From a bacterium 336/3 (GTDB lineage Bacteria; Bacteroidota; Bacteroidia; Cytophagales; Thermonemataceae): a stretch of 64,000 nt of DNA. This document shows, piece by piece, positions 33,708 to 43,000 of this stretch. Position 1 is the first letter of the stretch, and the number at the start of each line of letters is the position of its first letter. The notes beneath the pieces are model-generated. The model was given only the letters and a program-made list of their open reading frames with translations. It did not search any database and had not been told where the DNA came from. The DNA is taken from the NCBI GenBank assembly GCA_001281695.1, contig LJIE01000001.1:2813521-2877520 (forward strand). The letters are read 5' to 3'. Made by a program: the position numbers and the translations under genes.

Positions 33708-34664
33708 CTAAATTGTATAATAGGTTTCTTTGTAGGCATCCCAAAGACTTTGGCGTATGTCAGAGTCTTCTCTATTTAAAGCCATAGGCCTAATGTAAGA
33801 TTGCCTGAGTTCCATAAATCTGTCTAAAGTAGCTACTTTCAGGCTCATCAAATCATTTCCATAGCCCAAAGTAATCAAGCTCAGACTCATATCATCGCCT
33901 GTTACCATTTCTAAGGCTATTGTAAGGATTTCTTGCCACATTTCTACATTACATACAAGTGGATGATGTAGCGTGGCAAGTAAATAATATTCAAAATGAA
34001 AAGGAGTTGGTAAATACCCAAAAGTTCCATCTGTAGCTGTTATTAGTACAATGGGTTCATCAAAAATGATTTGTTTTTTTCTTAAAGTAAAATCTTCGTC
34101 AGCACTGATGCAATTTGATATGGGTGAATCTTTTTGTAAGTTCTCAAAAGCATCAAAAGGTTCTATTAAATCATCTTCAGAAATTTGCTTTAAAATATCT
34201 TTTTTGAGCACATACACCCTTGAATCTCCTGCCCAAAAGCTTTCTGTATAGTATTTATTTTGGGACATGGTAATTCCTTCTTCTACCCTAAAAACAACTC
34301 CTGCAATGGTTGTGGGTAACCTGCGTATCAATTTGCTTTTGAGTTTGGAACGTTGTTGGTCTATTTGAGCTATTTTAAGCGAAAAAGCAGTTTTGAGATA
34401 TTTTTCAAGGTTTTCTGTAAAATTTTCTATTTCAGGGTTTTGTTGTACAAATGCTTGTTCAGTTACTTGCATAGCAAGCCTCGAAGCTAAATATGCACCT
34501 GTAAATGTTTTCTGTCCTATGGTATAAGGAGTGCTTCCAGAACCTCCTAAGCCATCATATACAACCAATAAACCTGTTCCATTCTCTTCATCTATCAAAA
34601 GTGTAGCAGGAGCATCTTCTCCTTTATCTGCTATTTGTTCTGTCCAAATAGAAAAAAACATCAT
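33708..34664 (-). CDS. PP2C-family protein phosphatase
   Basis: A 318-residue cytosolic enzyme with the metal-binding Asp set of PPM/PP2C phosphatases: Asp37-Gly38 in LVVYDGLGGSGS, Asp147 in FWAGDSRVYVL, Asp212 in ITATDGTFGYLP, and Asp257/Asp258 in TGDDMSLSLI. It probably removes phosphate from Ser/Thr of unknown targets; no Hanks-type kinase is nearby. It is the first gene of an operon with the DUF4905-like and LysM genes, which may tie it to cell-wall control. MM start: either Met is possible. Confidence 0.85.
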   Translation of the reverse strand: MMFFSIWTEQIADKGEDAPATLLIDEENGTGLLVVYDGLGGSGSTPYTIGQKTFTGAYLASRLAMQVTEQAFVQQNPEIENFTENLEKYLKTAFSLKIAQIDQQRSKLKSKLIRRLPTTIAGVVFRVEEGITMSQNKYYTESFWAGDSRVYVLKKDILKQISEDDLIEPFDAFENLQKDSPISNCISADEDFTLRKKQIIFDEPIVLITATDGTFGYLPTPFHFEYYLLATLHHPLVCNVEMWQEILTIALEMVTGDDMSLSLITLGYGNDLMSLKVATLDRFMELRQSYIRPMALNREDSDIRQSLWDAYKETYYTI

Positions 34665-34736
34665 AATTTTTAAATCTGCGAAATTGAACTCGCAAGATAC
34701 AAGACTTATTCTAATTTTCTAAAATAGTGAGTATTG

Positions 34737-35117
34737 TTATTGACAATCTTTTTCTAATTCAAACACAATGATTGTATCTACTTTCTGATAAGTAAGGGTT
34801 AAGTGTTTGTCTATTAAAATGGATTGTACTTGGTAGGTTTCGGGCTTTTTTGTAATAAAACAATTGCCTGATGGAGTACAAGTAAGTACTTGAGCATCAA
34901 TATCTTATATATAAGTTCCACTTTCTAAAGATTCATTATTTGTATTTTTCCATTCATAATTGGTATCTCCAAAAATAACCTTCGATACACTTTCTTGTAT
35001 AATTTCGTTGGGTTGTTTAGTTATATTTATAAGCTTCCAATTCCTTGAAGAACATGGAGGAAGATTTTCTTTCTTTTTACAACTTCATAAAAATACAATG
35101 GCAAATACATATTTCAT
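34737..35117 (-). pseudogene. Lipoprotein pseudogene with two in-frame stop codons
   Basis: Read on the minus strand from ATG 35117, one frame gives a coherent 126-codon lipoprotein: MKYVFAIVFL-stop-SCKKKEN, then CSSRNWKLINITKQPNE, IFGDTNYEWKN, ESLESGTYI-stop-DIDAQVLTC, and a final TAA at 34739-34737. The first stop (TGA, 35087-35085) sits in the lipobox, where Gly (GGA) would restore FLGSC-KKK; the second is TAA at 34907-34905. The composition and the small lipocalin-like beta pattern look like a once-functional gene. This explains the otherwise empty 494 bp between the PP2C gene and the next lipoprotein gene. Confidence 0.7.
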
Positions 35118-35125
35118 AATCCATA

Positions 35126-35153
35126 CAAAAAAAGCCTTATTTTCATAAGGCTT
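35126..35153 (-). terminator. Intrinsic terminator of the FN3-like lipoprotein gene
   Basis: Minus strand: AAGCCTTAT / ATAAGGCTT stem with a 4-nt loop, followed by a run of T; 5 bp after the stop codon. Confidence 0.88.
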
Positions 35154-35157
35154 ATAT

Positions 35158-35931
35158 TTAAGGTTTTATACTTACGGTTTTCATGCGTGTATAAATTGTT
35201 CTAATATCATTAGGGTCTGCATTCACAAAGAATCTAGCAAATGCCCAAACATAAACATTTTCTGCATTTGAAGTTGGAGGTGAACCTAAGATAGCAGGTG
35301 TATATGTATCTGAAAAATATATAATATCATCTGTTGTAGGCATTATCAATGAAAAAACACCTGTCGTAGAATCTGGCAGATATGATACTTTTGTTCCAAA
35401 GTCCATTAGTGTTACAGGTTCTGTTTGTATTTTCTTTTTATTTACAAATGCTTTGATGTCTAGGCTACCAGAAGAACCAAAAGTTACAACAGTAGATAAT
35501 ATTCCTAAATTTAAGTCTTCTACTTTAAAGTCTCTTGTTTTAACAGCTTTAGGAGAACCATATACTATTTTTCCATCTACAATCATATAAGGTCTTACGT
35601 AATAGGTTGTATTGGGCAATTCCATTACAACTGTATCAGAAAAAACTTTATTTTCGTCTGTAACGGGTCCCAAGCTAAGCGTATCAACATTTTCATTGCC
35701 AAGTCTCACATCAGCAAAGCCTTCTGTAAAACAAAAACCATGGTCAGAAATTGAACCTGCTTTAACTTCAGAGTCTATAATTTCACCAGAAACAATTGCA
35801 GAGAGAGAGTCTCTAAGCATTTCAACATTAGTGATACGCACAGCACTAATACGCTCTATTTTGTTACAAGCTCCTAAAATAAATATGAACAATATAGTCC
35901 AAAAAAAGTAATAATTGTATTTCTGATTCAT
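35158..35931 (-). CDS. Lipoprotein with FN3-like domain
   Basis: A 257-residue lipoprotein (FWTILFIFILGAC, Cys at about 22). Residues ~30-130 show the pattern common in Bacteroidota surface lipoproteins: VSGEIIDSEV, ISDHGFCFTEG, LGPVTDENKVFSDTVVMELP, TTYYVRPYMIVDGKIVYG, a fibronectin type III-like fold. The C-terminal half is beta-rich and unassigned. It ends the operon with the 268-residue protein encoded 4 bp upstream; the two probably act together at the cell envelope. Confidence 0.75.
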   Translation of the reverse strand: MNQKYNYYFFWTILFIFILGACNKIERISAVRITNVEMLRDSLSAIVSGEIIDSEVKAGSISDHGFCFTEGFADVRLGNENVDTLSLGPVTDENKVFSDTVVMELPNTTYYVRPYMIVDGKIVYGSPKAVKTRDFKVEDLNLGILSTVVTFGSSGSLDIKAFVNKKKIQTEPVTLMDFGTKVSYLPDSTTGVFSLIMPTTDDIIYFSDTYTPAILGSPPTSNAENVYVWAFARFFVNADPNDIRTIYTRMKTVSIKP

Positions 35932-35935
35932 AGTT

Positions 35936-36742
35936 TTAAAATTTTAATCTAAATCCTAATGTGGGTATTTGTTGTAAATTAGAAGATTGACTAACTCCTA
36001 TACCAATATCTGTATTCATTTCTTCGTTACGTTTCAAAATTCTTTTCTTTTCTATACTATTTCTTTTACCCCTCAACCCTACAAGTATAATATCTGTTGC
36101 CCAAATACCAGCAGAGAGAGCTGCCATACCATAAGAAAGGCGTTGCAAATTCTTGGCTTCATCAAATCGGCTTTGGGCTTCACTACGTGTCTGAGAAACC
36201 AAGTACTTATCGTAACTTACACCAGCTCTATAATTCATCAAGATGCTACCTCCTATCAAACCATAGACAGTTACTGATGTCAAAGCCCATTTGTATTTCC
36301 ATCCTTTTGGATGGCGAACTTTGGTTTGCCCAAAGCCTGGTAACATCACAGAGTATTTCATAGCCTCCTGGTTCATCAAATTGAAAACGCTTGGCTTAAA
36401 ATCAGCTTTTAGTTTAATTTTAAGATTTTGTCCATTAAATTCAGGGTTTTCTTCTGCATATTGCCACCAAACTTGTTTTTTTTCACCTTCCAAAATGTCT
36501 TTCCCAAAATGTCCTTTGAGTTTCTCCATAGGCTTGTAGGTTTGTCCATTATCTTGTGTAAAAAGAGGTGTTATTTCATATTCATATTTATAATCTCCTC
36601 CATTAGAAATTTTATAAGGAACTATAATTCTCTTATTTTCTTTGTCCCAACGAATAGAATCTTGCTTTAAAGATGGGCGTTGTTGAGCCAAAGAGGCTAA
36701 GCTTATCATATAAATTGTAAATAGTATCAATTTCTTAAACAT
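35936..36742 (-). CDS. Exported/membrane protein of unknown function
   Basis: A 268-residue protein with signal peptide (MFKKLILFTIYMISLASLAQ). The first half is a beta-sandwich-like periplasmic domain (IVPYKISNGGDYKYEYEI, VWWQYAEENPEFNGQNLKI). The second half has MLPGFGQTKVRHPKGWKYKW, two hydrophobic stretches and helix YDKYLVSQTRSEAQSRFDEA, as in DUF5683-type Bacteroidota proteins. The C-terminal GFRLKF suggests contact with the outer membrane. It is co-transcribed with the FN3-like lipoprotein gene. Confidence 0.72.
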   Translation of the reverse strand: MFKKLILFTIYMISLASLAQQRPSLKQDSIRWDKENKRIIVPYKISNGGDYKYEYEITPLFTQDNGQTYKPMEKLKGHFGKDILEGEKKQVWWQYAEENPEFNGQNLKIKLKADFKPSVFNLMNQEAMKYSVMLPGFGQTKVRHPKGWKYKWALTSVTVYGLIGGSILMNYRAGVSYDKYLVSQTRSEAQSRFDEAKNLQRLSYGMAALSAGIWATDIILVGLRGKRNSIEKKRILKRNEEMNTDIGIGVSQSSNLQQIPTLGFRLKF

Positions 36743-36846
36743 AAAAAAGCTGTTTCAAGTGTAAAACAATGTTATCATACTTTATATACAAATCTAATGA
36801 GTAAATTAGAAAAACCAAACATAAAATTACTTATTAGAGCATTCTT

Positions 36847-39800
36847 TCATAATTTAATCAATTTTTTCATAGCATTTCCCTGATTTGTCTTGATGGAAAT
36901 AGAATATGTTCCTTCAGGCAATAATTCCGTGTTTATTTTTATAATATTTCCATTTATATCCATACTAATAGGCATTTTTATACCTAAAGCACTAATAATC
37001 AATACATCCATAATTTGTAATTGTGGATTCGATGTTACAATTGTAATATCTTTTTGGGTTGTAGGATTTGGATAAAGCTTTATATTTTTTTCTAATTCAT
37101 TAAAACCCGTTGTTAATCCAAAACTATTGATACGTAAAACCACCACACTATCACTTGCTTTAAAATTATTATTTCCTTCTTGAAATACCAATATATCTGC
37201 TTCTCCATTAAATTCTTTTGATGTTAAACTTACTATATTACCTTGAATCGTAGCTACCTCCCTGTTGGTACTCAAAAATGAAACTGGAAGACCTGTATCA
37301 AAAACTGCTGTTAATTGATATTTACCATCTGGCAATAAAGTACTTGAATAAGTCTGTATTGATTGTTCTCCTTTATCAATTACAAAATTATAGTTTTTTA
37401 AGCCTGTAATTGTACCATCAGAAGCTGTGATATCAATAGTACGTCCAGCAGTAGCTTCTAAAGGTATTCCACTTAAAATGCCAGATAACGAAAGAGTTAA
37501 GCCATTGGGTAATGTACCAGAGGTAACCGTAAAAGTATACATTCCACTACCACCTGTAGCTGTTAAATTTATATTATAAGGTACACCTACTATGGCATTT
37601 GGTAAATTAAGAGGTGATATTGTTATTGTCCCACCTGTAGGAGGGTTGAATATTGTATAAGCAAAATTTCCTGATGATTGTGAAGTAGTAGTGGTATAAG
37701 TTGCTGATGGCGATGCATTAAAGGTAGTTGCCTCAGCTAACCAAACTGCTCCATTAAGCTTGTGTATTTTGCTAAAAGAATTTGTTGAACCAGAGTTATC
37801 AAAACGAATACGAACAGTATTAGTCGGGCTTTCCATAAACCAGCTCCCAAATGCTACATCTGTTGCTCCTACAGGCAAGCTTGGTATAGGAGAACCATCA
37901 AAAGCCATTCCTACTGAACTTCCATCTCCTCCTGATAATGTAACAGGAACGTATTGACTAATACTTCCAATAGGATACGATATATCAGGAGTAGAAACTA
38001 ATCTATTCAGTTTTCCTGTTTGTGTTACAATGTAATTATTTATTGTTGAGGTGATATTACCTGTTGCATTCAAATCATTGTTTAATATTAGCTTACCATT
38101 CGTTAAATTCAGATTATTTGTTACTGTAACGCTATTTGTAACACCATTAGCAATCGTTACATTTGCTGTATTATTGATTTCTAAGTCATAAAAAGTTGTA
38201 CTGACTACATCACCTATTATCTGAGAATTTGCACCAATAAACTCAACTCTACCATTTCTGGGAGTAAATGCTCCTTTATTAATCCAATCGCCTCTAAGAG
38301 CTACTACAAAATTACTGGCAGATACATCAAAGTTTACTCCCGTATCTATTAATAAATTTTTGTTCACAATGATATTACCTAACAATGTTTTAATTCCTAC
38401 ATTGCCTCTAAAACCCACTGTTCTATAATTTGGGCTTGGAAATACATTTTGATTACCTGCACCCAAATAATAAATTTGGGTATCACTTCCATCTGTAACC
38501 AAATTGGTTATTGTACTATTATTCCCGTAAATATTAAGAATATGACTAGCATTGGTCATTTCGAGTGTACCTGCCCCTTGTATATTATCTATATCTATTG
38601 TTTGGTTATTAGGGAAATTTCTTGAAATAGAAAATACACCATTGATTACATCAATAGTATTACTTAATATTCCAGTGGGCACAAAGTTGTAGTTTAAAGG
38701 AACTAATATAACCTTATTATTAACTCCCAATTTATTAATGGTAATATTGTATTGATAATTACTCTGACTACCAAAAGAAAAAGGTGGAGGATTAAAAAAT
38801 TGATTATTTGTCCCTGTAAAAGAAATATTAGCTATTGCTCCACCACTTGTTCCTACTAAACCAAATGTTATTGTACCTGAAGGAATAATACCATCATTTA
38901 AATTACCTTTTAAGTCTATAGTTCCTGTATTACCTCCATTTGCCAAGAAAAATTGTGCAGTATTACCTACTGTAGGGTTGAGAATAAGATTATTAGTGGT
39001 TAAGGTAAAATTTCCACTTGTAGCCAATGTCAAGCTTTCTGTGCTTGTATTCAATACTTTAAAGTCTCCCAAAACTGTCATATTTGCATTGATAGTTTGT
39101 GGTGTTGTTTGTAAAGGACAATCCCAAGTAAAATTGCCAAATGTTTGAGCAAAGCTTGTTGTTGTTAAAGCTGTATTTGTTACTCCTACAATTCTACATT
39201 CGGAAGTGGGACTCCAATTGGCTGTTGGTATAACTCCACCACTACCATCATGGATATAAACTGAATTTGCCACAAAGTTTTTTGCTCCTGAACCAGATAT
39301 ATTAGCTCCTTGTAGCTGTCTAAATGTACCACCAAAGTTTGCTACTCCACCAGGCTGAACGTCAAAAGATAAATCATTGATTATAATTGATGTTGGGTCT
39401 TGATTAAATGTTACATTATTGTTTATACCAAAAGTCCCTCCTGTTATATTTGCATTTCCACGCAATCGAATTGTATGTGGTGTTGTTCCTATAAAAATAA
39501 AGTTGCCACCATTCAGTGTTACATCTCCCAATATATCAAGGTTAATCCCTAAGTCATTACAAGTAAAAGGAGATGTTACATTTATTTTGGGTAAAGTACA
39601 CAAACCCGCCACATTATGAAATCCTGTAAATTTGGAAGAAGGCATAATTCCTCCTCCAAATATGATAGTGTTGGTATTGTTGGTTGTAAAACTATTAGTA
39701 GTTACAATAGGTAAATTAAGCCCTACATCTAATGTTCCTCCTCCCGTTGTACTTTGTAAAGTAGCTATTGTATTGGCAGGTGTAGCACTTAATCGCAATA

Positions 39801-40053
39801 TTCCTCCAGATTGAATATCAATGTTATTATTGGTTCCAAGGTGGCTTGCATTGGTTATTGTTGCCGTATGCCCTGTTCTAATAATAATATTTGCACTACC
39901 TATCCCTAAAGGATTACAAGAACAGGGGGAACTTCCATCATTAGACCAATTTGTATTATTATTCCAAGAAGTATTTCCTAATGTAAAAAATGTTTGAGCT
40001 TTTAAATCACATACCATCCATATGCTCAATACCAAAAAACAAATCTTTTTCAT
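36847..40053 (-). CDS. Large T9SS-exported adhesin-like protein
   Basis: A 1068-residue secreted protein (signal MKKICFLVLSIWMVCDLKAQ). The N-terminal ~60 residues include NTSWNNNTNWSNDGSSPCSC and the following ~700 are Asn/Thr/Gly-rich beta-solenoid-like repeats. A He_PIG/cadherin-like Ig domain (NLPNAIVGVPYNINLTATGG; LPNGLTLSLSGILSGIP) lies at ~820-910, then a conserved SYSSTLLPDGKYQLTA module, and a type A T9SS sorting domain (KNIKLYPNPTTQKD...LLPEGTYSISIKT). Most of these parts are shared with the larger gene next to it. Likely a surface or matrix protein for adhesion; no enzyme domain is seen. Confidence 0.85.
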   Translation of the reverse strand: MKKICFLVLSIWMVCDLKAQTFFTLGNTSWNNNTNWSNDGSSPCSCNPLGIGSANIIIRTGHTATITNASHLGTNNNIDIQSGGILRLSATPANTIATLQSTTGGGTLDVGLNLPIVTTNSFTTNNTNTIIFGGGIMPSSKFTGFHNVAGLCTLPKINVTSPFTCNDLGINLDILGDVTLNGGNFIFIGTTPHTIRLRGNANITGGTFGINNNVTFNQDPTSIIINDLSFDVQPGGVANFGGTFRQLQGANISGSGAKNFVANSVYIHDGSGGVIPTANWSPTSECRIVGVTNTALTTTSFAQTFGNFTWDCPLQTTPQTINANMTVLGDFKVLNTSTESLTLATSGNFTLTTNNLILNPTVGNTAQFFLANGGNTGTIDLKGNLNDGIIPSGTITFGLVGTSGGAIANISFTGTNNQFFNPPPFSFGSQSNYQYNITINKLGVNNKVILVPLNYNFVPTGILSNTIDVINGVFSISRNFPNNQTIDIDNIQGAGTLEMTNASHILNIYGNNSTITNLVTDGSDTQIYYLGAGNQNVFPSPNYRTVGFRGNVGIKTLLGNIIVNKNLLIDTGVNFDVSASNFVVALRGDWINKGAFTPRNGRVEFIGANSQIIGDVVSTTFYDLEINNTANVTIANGVTNSVTVTNNLNLTNGKLILNNDLNATGNITSTINNYIVTQTGKLNRLVSTPDISYPIGSISQYVPVTLSGGDGSSVGMAFDGSPIPSLPVGATDVAFGSWFMESPTNTVRIRFDNSGSTNSFSKIHKLNGAVWLAEATTFNASPSATYTTTTSQSSGNFAYTIFNPPTGGTITISPLNLPNAIVGVPYNINLTATGGSGMYTFTVTSGTLPNGLTLSLSGILSGIPLEATAGRTIDITASDGTITGLKNYNFVIDKGEQSIQTYSSTLLPDGKYQLTAVFDTGLPVSFLSTNREVATIQGNIVSLTSKEFNGEADILVFQEGNNNFKASDSVVVLRINSFGLTTGFNELEKNIKLYPNPTTQKDITIVTSNPQLQIMDVLIISALGIKMPISMDINGNIIKINTELLPEGTYSISIKTNQGNAMKKLIKL

Positions 40054-40089
40054 AGTAATTATAAGATAAAAAAATCGAAGTAATGTATT

Positions 40090-43000
40090 CTATAGTTTGG
40101 TAATCCGTTTGAGAAATATCCCTTGATTGGTTGTTATTTTAAGCAAATATATACCACTTGATATGTTTTCTAAAGGAATTGAAACACTATCCTGAGATAT
40201 AGGATAAGAAGTTTTTAAAATATTCCCCATTAAATTGAGTAATTCAATTCTTTGTATTTCTATTGAGTTTTTGGTAGTTGTTACTGATACTTTTTCAGTA
40301 GCTGGATTTGGATAAATTTTTGTATTTTTTTCCAAATCGTTCAATCCCGTGGTAAGTCCAAAGTTATTGATACGTAGCACCAATACACTGTCACTTGCTT
40401 GAAAATTACCGTCACCTGCTTGAAATGCCAATATATCGGTTTCTCCATCAAATATTTGAGATGTTAGTGTCAATATATTTCCTTGTATGGTTGCAACTTC
40501 TCTATTTGTACTTATAAATGAAGCTGGAAGACCTGAATCGAAAGTTGCATTCAGTTCATATTTTCCATCTGGTAAGAGTACACTTGAATAACTTTGTACA
40601 AACTGCTGTCCTCTGTCTATCACCAATGTATAAACTCTTTCTCCTGTATTACCAGCATTATCTGAAGCTCCAATTGTAAATGTATATGAACCTGCTGTTG
40701 TAGGAAAGCCTGTTAGCTCATCGCCATCCAAAGATAAACCATCTGGCAATATGCCACTATTTAAAGAAAAAGTAAAAGGGGGCAAGCCTGCCACCACACT
40801 AAAAGGCGTTTGAAGATAGCCTATACCTACTTGCCCATTGGGTAATGTGGTTGGGTTAATCACTAATGGAGCTGTACCAAAAATGGTATATCTTTCTAAA
40901 GTTGCAAAATTAAGAGCAGTAGCCGTATAACTTGGTAAAGCAACTGTTGTGGTGATACCTGTAATGTCCCATACTGCACCATTTAAACGATATACTTTAG
41001 AGTTTGTACTGATACAGCCTGAGTTGAAAAATGTTACACTTCCTCCAAGACCTGATAAAGACCAACTACCCACAGCTACATCTGTAAAACTTAGAGGAGG
41101 AAGTGGTGTCAGAGGGGCTTCAAATTTTGCAGCCATGTTGCCTGCTGTTGCAGGTGTTATACTGATATGTCTGATGCTGGAGATTTCCCCTATTGGAAAA
41201 TCGTAAACAGTACCCACTTGTAAACTATTTCTAATTAGTCGCCCTATGCCATCTGTTACAATATAGGAAGTGGAGGTATTGGTAAAACTTTGTGTAATTT
41301 GATCGGTAGCTGGAATAGCATTTAAAGTAAAATCATTTCCTTTCAAAATTAATTTACCTTGTGTCAAACTAATAGATGTTGCAGTAACTGGTGTATTGAG
41401 AGAAACGTTACCAGAATTATTGATATTCATTTGATTGAAAGGAGCTAAACCACTTGCTGTTATTGACTGTACACCACTTATACCAGAGAAAGTAACTATA
41501 CTATTATTAGGTATAAATGTGCCATTGCCTAACCAATCTCCTTTCATATCTATATCATGATTAGAAGTTGTAGTATTGAGAGATGCTCCTAAAACTATTT
41601 CCAAATTACCATTTACAGTAATATCTCCTGATAATGTTTTAGTTCCAGTTCCTATTATCTTGAGATGATGATAAGTTGTACTTTTCATAGTTGCATTTCC
41701 AAATGAATATACAAACAAATTATCAGGAGCTAACAGATTAAAATTGGCTGTAGAAGCTTGATCATCTCTGTAATCTATTACAGCATTGGTAGCATTTGTA
41801 AGTGTTCCTGAACCATTTAATTTTGATATTCTTAAAAAACGAGTAGCTGTAGGATAATCTCCTAATTGATTGTTGAGAGTGCCATTTAAAAGGACTCCTC
41901 CATTGCCGTTAAAAATAACATTTCCACCACCTGCAAAATCTAAAACAGTAATATTTCCATTAATTGTACCCAAACCAGAGCTTATATCTGAAAAAGTCAT
42001 TGGAGATGCACTCTGATTTTGAATACTCAAGTCTGCATCTAATACCCATTGTGTGCTATTTATCAAGCTAAATGTTCCTTGATTGGTTATATTACCTTTA
42101 AAAATAAAACCTGTTGTATTAGCCCCTATCACAGCAAAAGTACCTCCTGTATTTACTTGTACAATATCATTAAAAGTATTTGTTCCACCAGAGCCACTAT
42201 CATTAAAAACACCCACAATCGTTACAGCACCATTGGCTGTAAAATTGTTTCCATTAATTTGGAATGTAATACCTGAAGGTATTGTAAAATTAGTGTTGAT
42301 GGTAAAATTACCTGTAGTCACATTTCTAAGCCCAGAACCTCCAAAAGCAACACTATGATAGGTTGTACCTTTGACAACTTGGTCGCCTGCTCTTGAATAA
42401 AAAATTGTATTGGGGTTTGTGGAAGCATCAAAAATACCTGTATTCATAATGGGTACATCTGAATTGTAGTATAATTGAGCATTATTCCCCTGATTCCATC
42501 TACTACTTGCATTTGCACCATTGATTGCACCATTCCCATTCATCATCACTCCACTTGTAAAATTATTATTATTGACAGTTCTGTTGTTAGCTATTAATAA
42601 TTGTGCTACATTGGTTACGTTAAAAGTTACCAATGCTCCATCTCCAATAGTTAAATCTGAAAATATATTACCACTTCCACCTCCATTTGAACCAAATATC
42701 ATTGCTAATCCTGGTTGTAACAACAATGGAGGAGCTACTGCTTTGTTAAAATTATACTGACAATTGCAATCAAGATTTAATGTGCCTGTTGGTGAATTAA
42801 TAACATCATTATTAAAGTTAAAAGTAGAAACATTTCCACCAGCTCCTATTGCAGAAAGTACACCATCATTATTAATAACTCCATTGAAAGTATTTATACC
42901 ACCTGTTGCATTGTCTATAAACATACTACTTGGTGCTATGGTAGTTATACCATCTACTGTAAAGTCATCACCTCCTACATGAAAAACATCTCCTCCTAGC

